A stretch of 61,369 bases of DNA from Clostridiales bacterium (GTDB taxonomy: Bacteria; Bacillota; Clostridia; Christensenellales; Aristaeellaceae): assembly GCA_012837525.1 (NCBI GenBank), contig DUQZ01000048.1, forward strand, positions 1-61,369, read 5' to 3'. Positions 45,051-52,738 of the stretch are shown here, one piece after another. Made by a program: the position numbers and the translations under genes. Under the pieces are notes generated by a model. That model ran no database searches, had not been told where the DNA came from, and saw nothing but the letters and a program-made list of their open reading frames with translations. Position 1 is the first letter of the stretch. Every line of letters begins with the position of its first letter.

Positions 45051-47369
45051 CTATACCCCGTGTTTCACTCTTTCGCTCTCCTCCGCCTGCTTGGCGTTGT
45101 TGAAGCGGTCGGTGGTGCCCACCAGGTAGCCGGTGATGCGGCGGATGCGCTCAAACTTGTGCTCCTCCTCGCTGCGGCCGCACTGCGGGCAAGTATCGCC
45201 GATGATGCCGTTGTAGCCGCAGACGGGGTCGCGGTCCACCGGGTGGTTGATGGAGCCGTAGCCCACGCCGGTCTCGTGCATGTGGCGGACGATCTTCTCA
45301 AAGGCGTCCAGGTTCTTGAGCGGGTCGCCGTCCATCTCCACATAGGTGATGTGCCCGGCGTTGGTGAGCGCGTGGTAGGGCGCTTCCAGGCTGATCTTTT
45401 TGAACGCGCTGATGGGGAAATACACGGGGATGTGGAAGGAGTTGGTGTAGTAGTCGCGGTCGGTCACGCCGGGGATGGGGCCAAACTTCTCGCGGTCCAG
45501 GCGCACGAAACGGCCGGAGAGGCCCTCGGCAGGCGTGGCGATCAAGGTGTAGTTGAGCTTGTGCTCCTCGGACTTTTTATCAAGATATCGGCGCATGAAG
45601 CCCACGATCTCCAGGCCCAGGTTCTGGCTTTCTTCGCTCTCGCCGTGGTGCTTGCCGCGCAGGGCGACCAAGGTCTCTGCCAGGCCGATGAAGCCCATGG
45701 TGAGCGTGCCGTGCTTCAAGACCTCGCGCACCTCGTCATCCCACTTGAGCTTTTCGCTGTCCTTCCAGACGTGCTGTCCCATTAAGAAGGGGAAGTTGTA
45801 CACCTTCTTGCGCGCGATGATCTCAAAGCGCTCGTTAAGCTGGTCAAACACCAGGTCCATCTTGCGCTCCAGCTCCTCATAAAACCAGGGGATGTCGCCC
45901 TTGGCCTCAATGGCGATGCGCGGCAGGTTGATGCTGGTGAAGGACAGGTTGCCGCGGCGCGGGGACACTTCCTCGCCGCCGTCATAGGCATTGGCCATCA
46001 CGCGGGTGCGGCAGCCCATGTAGCCCACCTCGGTCTCCGGGTGGCCAGGCTTGTAATACTTGAGGTTATAGGGCGCGTCCAGGAAGGAGAAATTGGGGAA
46101 AAGCCGCTTGGCCGAGCAGCGGATGGCCAGGCGGAAGAGGTCGTAGTTGGGGTCCTCGGGGTTGTAGTTGACGCCTTCCTTCACGCGGAAGATCTGGATG
46201 GGGAAGATGGGCGTCTCCCCGCGGCCCAGGCCGGCTTCGGTGGCCAGCAGCAGCTGTTCCATCACCAGGCGGCCTTCAGGGGAGGTGTCCATGCCGTAGT
46301 TGATGGAGGAGAAGGGCACCTGCGCGCCGGCGCGGCTGTTCATGGTGTTCAGGTTGTGCACCAGCGCTTCCATGGCCTGGTAGGTGGCGCGGACGATCTC
46401 CTTGCCTGAGAACTTGCGCACGGATTTGAGCAGCTTTTTGGCCTCGTCCTGCGTCATGTGCTGGGTCAGCTGCGCGATGAGCGCGGTGTCAAAAGCCTCT
46501 TTTTCTTCCATCTCGGGATAAAGGCCGGTCTCCTCCTCCACCGCGGCCAGCATGGCGCGGGTGAGGGTGTCGGCGTCCTCGATGTCGTGGCCCGCGTCCA
46601 GCAGGCGGCTTACGTTGTCACGGAAGCGCTTTTTATAGGTCTTCTTGACGCCGGGCGCCATGCCGTAATCAAAATTGACAATGCTCTGCCCGCCGTGCTG
46701 GTCGTTCTGGTTGGCCTGAATGGCAATGCAGCACAGCGCGGAATAGGAGGAGATGTCCTCCGGCTCCCGCAGGACGCCGTGGCCGGTGGAGAAGCCGTTT
46801 TCAAACAGCTTGAGCAGGTCAATCTGGCAGCAGGTGGTGGTAAGCGTCAGGAAATCCAGGTCATGGATGTGGATGTCGCCCGCGCGGTGCGCCTCGGCGT
46901 GCTTGGGGTTGAGCACATACATGTCATAAAACTGCTTGGCGCCCTCGGACCCAAACTTGAGCATGCTGCCCATGGCGCTGTCGCCGTCGATGTTGGCGTT
47001 CTCGCGCTTGATGTCCGAATCAATGGCGTCAGAGAAGGTGATGTCCTGATAGGTTTTCATGAGGCGGGTGTTCATCTCGCGCACACGGCTGCGCTCCGCC
47101 CGGTAGAGGATATAGGCCTTGGCGGTTAACACAAAGCCTTTTTCAATCAGCACGCGCTCCACCACGTCCTGCACCTGCTCCACAGAGGGGCTGGTGGGGA
47201 TGGCTTCGCTGGTCTCCAACTCATGGGTGACAACCGCGGCCAGATCGCGCGCGGTTTCGGCGCCCTTCTGGCTGCCGCTGGCCGCCAGGGCGCGGGCAAT
47301 GGCCTGCTCAATTTTCCCGGACTCAAAGGGCACAGTCCGTCCGTCACGCTTCACAATCGTAGAAATCAT
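45051..47369 (-). CDS. nrdD: Anaerobic ribonucleoside-triphosphate reductase
   Basis: 772 residues. N-terminal ATP-cone ('MISTIVKRDGRTVPFESGKIEQAIARA', allosteric activity site), ten-stranded barrel, C-terminal zinc site 'CGYNGIIGDTCPQCG' and glycyl-radical motif 'RITGYLVGT' with Gly747. Makes dNTPs without oxygen using the radical installed by NrdG. Has a consensus promoter 56 nt upstream and two NrdR-like boxes beyond it, so is probably repressed by NrdR when dATP is high. Confidence 0.97.
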   Translation of the reverse strand: MISTIVKRDGRTVPFESGKIEQAIARALAASGSQKGAETARDLAAVVTHELETSEAIPTSPSVEQVQDVVERVLIEKGFVLTAKAYILYRAERSRVREMNTRLMKTYQDITFSDAIDSDIKRENANIDGDSAMGSMLKFGSEGAKQFYDMYVLNPKHAEAHRAGDIHIHDLDFLTLTTTCCQIDLLKLFENGFSTGHGVLREPEDISSYSALCCIAIQANQNDQHGGQSIVNFDYGMAPGVKKTYKKRFRDNVSRLLDAGHDIEDADTLTRAMLAAVEEETGLYPEMEEKEAFDTALIAQLTQHMTQDEAKKLLKSVRKFSGKEIVRATYQAMEALVHNLNTMNSRAGAQVPFSSINYGMDTSPEGRLVMEQLLLATEAGLGRGETPIFPIQIFRVKEGVNYNPEDPNYDLFRLAIRCSAKRLFPNFSFLDAPYNLKYYKPGHPETEVGYMGCRTRVMANAYDGGEEVSPRRGNLSFTSINLPRIAIEAKGDIPWFYEELERKMDLVFDQLNERFEIIARKKVYNFPFLMGQHVWKDSEKLKWDDEVREVLKHGTLTMGFIGLAETLVALRGKHHGESEESQNLGLEIVGFMRRYLDKKSEEHKLNYTLIATPAEGLSGRFVRLDREKFGPIPGVTDRDYYTNSFHIPVYFPISAFKKISLEAPYHALTNAGHITYVEMDGDPLKNLDAFEKIVRHMHETGVGYGSINHPVDRDPVCGYNGIIGDTCPQCGRSEEEHKFERIRRITGYLVGTTDRFNNAKQAEESERVKHGV

Positions 47370-47424
47370 AGCAAGCCTCCTATATCCTCATGCATTCATT
47401 TTTTATGTGCGATAATGCACACCG

Positions 47425-47454
47425 ATTATAGACAGGTCATTTCACCCCTGTCAA
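47425..47454 (-). promoter_or_regulatory. Promoter of nrdD
   Basis: Minus strand: consensus TTGACA, 18-nt spacer, consensus TATAAT. An inverted repeat GTGCGATAATGCAC follows in the leader (47407-47420). Confidence 0.85.
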
Positions 47455-47462
47455 GCAAATAA

Positions 47463-47509
47463 TCACAATTTATTGTATCCAATTTGTACGCGAACACCAC
47501 ATATGGTAG
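47463..47509. promoter_or_regulatory. Two putative NrdR boxes
   Basis: Box 1 TCACAATTTATTGTAT (47463-47478) fits 13 of 16 positions of the NrdR consensus acaCwATATATwGtgt; box 2 ACACCACATATGGTAG (47494-47509) fits about 11. Their starts are 31 bp apart, the three-turn spacing typical of NrdR pairs. They lie directly upstream of the nrdD -35. The nrdR gene itself is not in this window. Confidence 0.55.
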
Positions 47510-47557
47510 TCAGAGGATAGCCAGTTTTCCCGTATCAGGGCGGGCAAACAGGCCTTC

Positions 47558-47586
47558 TTGACAAAATCTCAGGTCCTCTCTATACT
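47558..47586 (+). promoter_or_regulatory. Promoter of the small membrane peptide/rubrerythrin unit
   Basis: Consensus TTGACA, 17-nt spacer, TATACT. About 50 nt before the GTG start of the small ORF; no separate promoter is evident before the rubrerythrin gene. Confidence 0.8.
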
Positions 47587-47637
47587 ATGTTTAAACTCAT
47601 TTTAATGGGTATAATAACTGGTTTTAGGAGATTGATT

Positions 47638-47754
47638 GTGACGACACGCGCAAAAAAGAGAAGCAAAAACACCCTGTTCGCACGGGTGCTTAGCATTGTT
47701 TTGGCCTTTTTGATTGTGGGCGGCTCCCTGGCCGCGCTGATTGAGCTGTTTTGA
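47638..47754 (+). CDS. Small single-pass membrane protein (38 aa)
   Basis: GTG start preceded by TAGGAG at 7-nt spacing, downstream of a consensus promoter. The product has a basic N-terminus (MTTRAKKRSKNTLFAR), one hydrophobic helix (VLSIVLAFLIVGGSLAALI) and ends ELF. The positive-inside rule places the N-terminus in the cytosol. It is 50 nt upstream of rubrerythrin and probably cotranscribed. Unknown family; too short for routine gene callers. Confidence 0.6.
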   Translation: MTTRAKKRSKNTLFARVLSIVLAFLIVGGSLAALIELF

Positions 47755-47804
47755 TGAATTGATCTGCGGAATGCATGTCAATATATTTTAAGGAGGATTC
47801 ACAC

Positions 47805-48356
47805 ATGGAGTTGAAGGGTTCCCAGACTGAGAAAAACTTGTGGGAAGCGTTTGCCGGTGAGAGCATGGCGCGCAACAAGTATGACTATTTCGCTTCTGCC
47901 GCGAAAAAAGAAGGCTACGAGCAGATTGCCGGAATCTTCCAGGAGACCGCGCTGAACGAAAAAGAACACGCCAAAATGTGGCTGAAGGCCCTGGGCGGCT
48001 TTGAAAAAGGCACCGAGCCCGGCGACACCCGCAAAAACCTGATCGCCGCTGCCGCTGGCGAGCATTACGAGTGGACGGAGATGTACAAAGGCTTCGCCGA
48101 AACCGCCCGCGAGGAAGGCTTCAAGGAGATCGCCCTGGAGTTTGAAAACGTCGCGAAGGTGGAGCGCGAGCACGAAGCCCGCTACCTGACCCTGGCCAAG
48201 CGCCTGGAAGAAAACAAGGAGTGGGAGCTGGAGTCCGACACCCTGTGGCGTTGCCGCAACTGCGGTTTCGTGTACGAAGGCCGCAAGGCGCCCAAGCTGT
48301 GCCCCGCCTGCAAGCACCCGCAGAACTATTTCGAGCGCGCTGCGACCAACTATTAA
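47805..48356 (+). CDS. rbr: Rubrerythrin
   Basis: 183 residues. Ferritin-like four-helix domain with diiron ligands in '[16 protein letters not shown]', '[13 protein letters not shown]', '[18 protein letters not shown]' and '[12 protein letters not shown]', then a rubredoxin domain with two CxxC pairs (CRNCG...CPACK). Reduces hydrogen peroxide in anaerobes. Start at 47805 is set by AAGGAGG; the longer reading lacks family support. Ends with a strong terminator. Confidence 0.95.
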   Translation: MELKGSQTEKNLWEAFAGESMARNKYDYFASAAKKEGYEQIAGIFQETALNEKEHAKMWLKALGGFEKGTEPGDTRKNLIAAAAGEHYEWTEMYKGFAETAREEGFKEIALEFENVAKVEREHEARYLTLAKRLEENKEWELESDTLWRCRNCGFVYEGRKAPKLCPACKHPQNYFERAATNY

Positions 48357-48363
48357 TTTATCT

Positions 48364-48380
48364 ATACTGAACGCACTCAT
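48364..48380 (+). repeat. Partial copy of the 35515 repeat end
   Basis: The sequence ATACTGAACGCACTCAT combines the terminal ATACTGAAC and inner GCACTCATG blocks of the palindromic element at 35515, with the 12 nt between them missing. It lies between the rubrerythrin stop and its terminator. Short, so coincidence is possible. Confidence 0.4.
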
Positions 48381-48390
48381 GTGCGGTATG

Positions 48391-48419
48391 ACCCCGGGAT
48401 ATATTTCCCGGGGTTTTTG
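48391..48419 (+). terminator. Terminator of rubrerythrin
   Basis: Stem ACCCCGGGA / TCCCGGGGT, six-base loop, then TTTTT. Confidence 0.92.
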
Positions 48420-48482
48420 ATTGCCTGTAAGGCACTTAACCGCTACAATCGAATCAGCAAGTATAAATAAGGAGGTGGCATG

Positions 48483-49880
48483 ATGCGCCGTCCCAACATC
48501 CTGTTCATCATGGCGGACGACCTGGGGCACTGGACCCTAGGCTGTGAGGGCAATCCGGACGCCATCACCCCGCATATTGACCGCCTGGCTGCTGAGGGCA
48601 TGCAGCTGCGGCGGTTTTACTGCACCTCCCCCGTGTGCTCCCCGGCGCGCGCCAGTTTGCTGACCGGGCAGATGCCCTCCTGGCACGGGGTGGCGGATTG
48701 GATCCGCGCGGGCAATGTGACAAACGCGGGCGACACCGCCTGCCAGTATCTGCAAGGCCAAAAAGGCTATACGGACTATTTGAATGAGGCGGGCTATGCC
48801 TGCGGCCTGTCCGGCAAATGGCATCTGGGTGACAGCCAGACGCCGCAGCAGGGCTTTTCCCACTGGTACGCCCACCAGGCAGGCGGCGGCCCTTATTACA
48901 ATGCGCCCATGGTACGCGACGACCAGATGGTGACCGAACCGGGCTACCTGACTGACTCCATCACACAGGACGCGGTGGATTTTATCAAAAAGCAGGCAGG
49001 CAGCGCGCAGCCCTTTTACCTGCAGGTGGGCTACACCGCGCCGCACACGCCCTGGATTAACAGCCACCCGCAGAATTATGTGGATTTATATCGGGATTGT
49101 GCCTTTGAAAGCTGCCCGCAGCTGCCGGCTCATCCGGACCAGCTGCCCTACCCCATGTTCATGGAGGACCGGCACGCGATGCTTTCAGGCTATTTTGCCG
49201 CCACCACCGCGATGGACGCGGGCATCGGGCGCCTTTATCAAACGCTTGAGGCAACCGGCCAGCTGGAGAACACCGTGATTGTGTTCACCTCCGACAATGG
49301 CTTCAACTGCGGCCATCACGGCATCTGGGGCAAGGGCAATGGCACCTGGCCGCTGAACGTCTACGAAAGCTCCGTGCGCGTGCCCTTTATCGTGCGCTAT
49401 CCCAAATTGGTGCCGCAAAACACCGTCTCCCACGCGGTGATCGGTGCCTATGACTGGTTCGCCACCGCGCTGGCCTTGGCGGGCATAACACCACAGGAGC
49501 AGCCTGCCCTCAGCCGCAGTTTTGTGGATGTGCTGACTGGCAAACATGACCGCGCGCAAAGGGAAGCCTTTGTAGCGGACGAGTACGGCGGCACCCGGAT
49601 GATCATCCAGGGGGATTTGAAATACATCAAGCGCTATCACGATGGTTCGCGCTTATTGTTTGACTTGAAAAACGACCCAAACGAGCGGGAAAACCTCATT
49701 GTCAGCGCGGACGCCGAACTCATTTCCAAACTGGATAGGAAGCTGGAAGCCTGGTTTTCAGCACACAGCCGGCCCGAAACCGACGCCAGCCACGCGGGTG
49801 TCAAAGGTTTTGGTCAAATGAGGATGCACGGGCAGGATGGCTACCCGGAAGGGGCTTTTGTTCAGCATATTGATGATTGA
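48483..49880 (+). CDS. Sulfatase (formylglycine type, cytosolic)
   Basis: 465 residues. Alkaline-phosphatase fold: metal site 'NILFIMADDLG', signature Cys52-S-P-A-R ('VCSPARASLLTG'), 'CGLSGKWHLG' and 'VIVFTSDNGFNCGHHG'. The Cys must be converted to formylglycine by a maturase (anSME), not found in this window. No signal peptide, so it probably acts on an imported sulfated sugar. Start at the second of two adjacent ATGs (48483) for better RBS spacing. Ends 1 nt from the convergent AAC(3) gene. Confidence 0.92.
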   Translation: MRRPNILFIMADDLGHWTLGCEGNPDAITPHIDRLAAEGMQLRRFYCTSPVCSPARASLLTGQMPSWHGVADWIRAGNVTNAGDTACQYLQGQKGYTDYLNEAGYACGLSGKWHLGDSQTPQQGFSHWYAHQAGGGPYYNAPMVRDDQMVTEPGYLTDSITQDAVDFIKKQAGSAQPFYLQVGYTAPHTPWINSHPQNYVDLYRDCAFESCPQLPAHPDQLPYPMFMEDRHAMLSGYFAATTAMDAGIGRLYQTLEATGQLENTVIVFTSDNGFNCGHHGIWGKGNGTWPLNVYESSVRVPFIVRYPKLVPQNTVSHAVIGAYDWFATALALAGITPQEQPALSRSFVDVLTGKHDRAQREAFVADEYGGTRMIIQGDLKYIKRYHDGSRLLFDLKNDPNERENLIVSADAELISKLDRKLEAWFSAHSRPETDASHAGVKGFGQMRMHGQDGYPEGAFVQHIDD

Positions 49881-50627
49881 TCAGGCCTTCTTCTCCTCAT
49901 CAAACAAGCCCGGATTCACACTCAGACAGCCCGCGGCGTAGGCGTAAAGTTCCCGCGCGCGCAGGACCATGGTGTCGGCCTGGCCAAAGGGTGCCACTTT
50001 CAGAAAGCCGTGTTGCTGCAGCCCCTCCTCAATTTTCCAGTAGTTGACGGAGGGGTTTGCGCTGTGGGCTGCGGAATGGATGGTCGTCCTGCTGCCATCG
50101 GGCTTGATGAGGGTATAGGGCAAAGGCTTGGCGATGCGGTTGGGGATCTCGCACCACTCCTCCACCCCGTGCAAAAAGGTGCAGGTGGTGAGCCGGCAGC
50201 CCACCATCAGGATATGGGCGTCCCGCCCCACCAGCTTGTGCCAGGTGGAACCGATGCCGCAGGGGGTGCCCGTTTTGTGGTCATCCGCGGTAAAGGCCTC
50301 CGCGTCCGCCCCGTATGCCGCGATGGAGTGGGTGGGGTTAAAGCTGCGGAACACACCCGGCCGCTTGCGGAACAGCTCCGGCAAGATGCCCACGATGGAG
50401 GGCGTGTTGGCCACATCATACACCCTGGGGTTTAAGTCCACCGTCTCCCAGCTGAGGGTGGGGAAGCACAACAGCCCCGGGGCGAAGTAATCCATCAGCG
50501 CGTCGATCACCGCCTCCGCGCCGCCTTCCACCGGGCCAATCGCCTTCATGGAAGAATGTATGAGGACGGTGTCCTCAGGTCCAATGCCCATGCGCTGTAT
50601 ATCTTTAATCAGGGAATCTTTTGTCAT
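49881..50627 (-). CDS. AAC(3)-family N-acetyltransferase
   Basis: 248 residues of the aminoglycoside 3-N-acetyltransferase family: 'DTVLIHSSMKAIG', 'VEGGAEAVIDALMDYF' and the catalytic region 'FNPTHSIAAYGADAE' with His, plus 'HILMVGCRLTTCTFLH'. Members include true resistance enzymes and YokD-like proteins of unknown substrate; overall features look YokD-like, so drug resistance should not be assumed. Convergent with the sulfatase with no spacer. Confidence 0.88.
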   Translation of the reverse strand: MTKDSLIKDIQRMGIGPEDTVLIHSSMKAIGPVEGGAEAVIDALMDYFAPGLLCFPTLSWETVDLNPRVYDVANTPSIVGILPELFRKRPGVFRSFNPTHSIAAYGADAEAFTADDHKTGTPCGIGSTWHKLVGRDAHILMVGCRLTTCTFLHGVEEWCEIPNRIAKPLPYTLIKPDGSRTTIHSAAHSANPSVNYWKIEEGLQQHGFLKVAPFGQADTMVLRARELYAYAAGCLSVNPGLFDEEKKA

Positions 50628-50689
50628 TTGTCACTATTCCTTTAACTACGCTTAGTTTTAGATAAAAACAGTAGCTGTGCCATAGATGC

Positions 50690-51883
50690 TCAACAGCATT
50701 CCACAAAACAACAGCAAAGGTGCGAAGTAAGACGATTCAAGATACTGACCTTTTTTTGGGGGGGGGAACTACAAGCAACTAAATAAAGTAGCGCGTAGGG
50801 AATGCAGTCAATAAAATAACGTGCTCCAAACTGAAATCCGCCGCAAGTGCTATGTGTAAGCAGAATCAGGCAGTGCAGAACGAACGTACCAAAAACAATT
50901 AAAAGCAAATAATCGAACTGTTTCTTAATCAGTTCACGAATCTGCCAAGCACAGAGACATAGAAAAATTGGGTTGGCTATAAAAAATGAAAAACCAAATC
51001 GCTTCGGGACAAGGCTTCCATTACTATGATAAAAGGGCAAACCCAGCAGAAATGTTCCTGCATGTTTTTTTATATGGTTCAAAGAAAACTGAATTCCTCC
51101 CTGGCTTGAAAATTCTGGCAGATAATTATGTCCAAACTCAAGGATGTCACCAAAACGAATGAAATTATATACTCCATACAGCGACGCTACCAGCAGTCCC
51201 AATAATACGCCAGGCAGCAGGGAGCGAGAAGCTTCCTTCCGAGTTTTTTTAGTTCCAATTAGATAGTAGGCAATCAACAACGGCCCATATAATACTTGAA
51301 ATGGCCGGCATCCAACGCTAAGCGCGTAAAACAACAGTCCGCTGGTGGGTTTACCACTCTGAATACGTTCTATTGCAGCTACAGTGAGGAGAAAAGCCAA
51401 CACCTGAGCCTGATACCATACTGCGCCGTTTTGCAGCAAATTAAGCAAAGATGAGCCAAAACAGAATAGGAATGCCCAGGTTAAACTCGGATGGCGTGAA
51501 CACTTCATGTTTCTAAATATGCGATAGATCATCAGACAAGACATTATGGCATACAACTGAATCAAGAGCGTATCCGGCACCTGATCAGCAAACAGAAAAG
51601 TGAGAAAAAACACTGGAATTGTCGGAACAGGCGGAAAACTAACGTAGTACTTGTCTTGATAAATCGCCAACTCCAGATGCGGATAATCCTTTTCCAATGC
51701 TATCTTGCCCTTGCGCCATTGCATAGCCTGCAAGGTATAGGTATTGTATCGGGATGGTGTTAACGGGCTGCTTCCTTGCAGGAGGTGTAACATCATAAAC
51801 AGTGTGATGCACGCTATTATCAGACAAAGTACAGCTTGATAAGTTGTGTTGGACAATCTCGAACCGATGATTTTTTGTGTCAT
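50690..51883 (-). CDS. Multi-pass membrane protein, ArnT/PMT-like, probably acquired
   Basis: 397 residues with about ten hydrophobic segments; the layout (long first loop with 'KDYPHLELAIYQDKYYVSFPP', many helices) recalls GT-C mannosyl/arabinosyltransferase-like proteins, without a clear catalytic motif. Base composition is clearly AT-richer than all neighbours, and no convincing RBS is seen. A C9A7 homopolymer (minus strand, 50751-50766) lies 26 codons before the stop; a one-base slip would replace the Cys-rich end. A CCGAATA/TATTCGG inverted repeat precedes it (51905-51927). Function not assigned. Confidence 0.6.
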   Translation of the reverse strand: MTQKIIGSRLSNTTYQAVLCLIIACITLFMMLHLLQGSSPLTPSRYNTYTLQAMQWRKGKIALEKDYPHLELAIYQDKYYVSFPPVPTIPVFFLTFLFADQVPDTLLIQLYAIMSCLMIYRIFRNMKCSRHPSLTWAFLFCFGSSLLNLLQNGAVWYQAQVLAFLLTVAAIERIQSGKPTSGLLFYALSVGCRPFQVLYGPLLIAYYLIGTKKTRKEASRSLLPGVLLGLLVASLYGVYNFIRFGDILEFGHNYLPEFSSQGGIQFSLNHIKKHAGTFLLGLPFYHSNGSLVPKRFGFSFFIANPIFLCLCAWQIRELIKKQFDYLLLIVFGTFVLHCLILLTHSTCGGFQFGARYFIDCIPYALLYLVACSSPPQKKVSILNRLTSHLCCCFVECC

Positions 51884-52001
51884 TTATGTTGATGCAACCC
51901 CTTTCCGAATATCTTAATACTATTCGGTATCATAGCATATTCTGTAGCCTGTGCGTGATGTTCCCTTGTATATATTCACTTTAACAATTTCAATATTCTC
52001 C

Positions 52002-52020
52002 ATTGACCGATTCGGTCAAT
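52002..52020. promoter_or_regulatory. TetR operator 1
   Basis: Perfect 19-bp palindrome ATTGACCGATTCGGTCAAT covering the -35 region of the tetR promoter. Matches operator 2 at 17 of 19 positions. Confidence 0.82.
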
Positions 52021-52032
52021 CTGTGGTATGCT
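52003..52032 (+). promoter_or_regulatory. Promoter of the tetR-ABC operon
   Basis: TTGACC, 18-nt spacer, TATGCT. The -35 is inside operator 1, and transcription would start around 52039, just before operator 2, fitting repression by the encoded TetR. Confidence 0.65.
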
Positions 52033-52042
52033 CCACTCAAGC

Positions 52043-52061
52043 GTTGACCATTTCGGTCAAT
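52043..52061. promoter_or_regulatory. TetR operator 2
   Basis: GTTGACCATTTCGGTCAAT, 41 bp (centre to centre, about four turns) downstream of operator 1, so two dimers would bind the same face. Confidence 0.78.
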
Positions 52062-52084
52062 ACACTGAAAAGGAGGCGATTGGT

Positions 52085-52738
52085 ATCTCGGATCTCTTCT
52101 TCCGGCTTGAGGATGACAAGCAGCGGCGCGTGCGGAACGCCGCCCTGGATCTGTTTTCGCGCTTTGGGTATGACAAAACCTCCACCGAGCAGATTGCCCG
52201 CGCGGCCGGGATTTCAAAGGGCATGGTCTTTCATTACTTTGGCAGCAAGCAGGCACTGTATGAGTACCTGTGCGCCTACACCGTGGATTTTTTCACCGAC
52301 TGGGCAGCGATCCTGCGGCATGAGATTGAGGGCATGGACTATATCCAGCGCTACAGCTGGCTGTCCCGACAAAAGATGGCTGCCCTGCTCAAAAACCCGG
52401 AGGCCTTCGCCTTTTTAACAATGCTCATCACCCATCCGGAGAACCAGGCGGTCACCCCCAAAACACAGGAAATCATGCACAAGCTGCTCAGCCTGCAGCA
52501 GGGCACCCTGGTGTCCATGGCCCATTCCGGAAACACCGACCGCTTCCGGGCGGACCTGCCCATTGACACCGCCAAGCGCTACATCACCTACATCATCGAG
52601 GGACACACCAACGCGGTTTTAGCCAGTCTGCGGCAGGAGCCGCCGGATCAGCTGGCGCACAGCCCCAGCTGGGCGCAGTTTGATGAGCTGCTGGATCACC
52701 TGCGCGCCTTATTCTACAAACACGAGGAGGACAACTAA
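52085..52738 (+). CDS. TetR-family regulator of the ABC drug exporter
   Basis: 217 residues. Helix-turn-helix 'AALDLFSRFGYDKTSTEQIARAAGISKGMVFHYFGSKQALYEYL' split over about residues 20-62, followed by a helical ligand domain. The start is unusual: AGGAGG (52071) is 8 nt before ATC, and no in-frame ATG/GTG/TTG occurs before the DNA-binding domain. The only upstream ATG (52028) lies in the -10 hexamer, so cannot be in the mRNA. ATC (or ATT at 52079) is proposed. Followed directly by the exporter genes it likely represses. Confidence 0.85.
   Translation: MSDLFFRLEDDKQRRVRNAALDLFSRFGYDKTSTEQIARAAGISKGMVFHYFGSKQALYEYLCAYTVDFFTDWAAILRHEIEGMDYIQRYSWLSRQKMAALLKNPEAFAFLTMLITHPENQAVTPKTQEIMHKLLSLQQGTLVSMAHSGNTDRFRADLPIDTAKRYITYIIEGHTNAVLASLRQEPPDQLAHSPSWAQFDELLDHLRALFYKHEEDN

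Noticed and set aside
49881..50627. Calling the AAC(3)-family gene an aminoglycoside-resistance gene
   Set aside because: Family membership alone does not show drug activity; many members have unknown natural substrates.
52028..52084. ATG at 52028 as the tetR start
   Set aside because: It lies within the predicted -10 hexamer, has no RBS, and would make operator 2 coding sequence.
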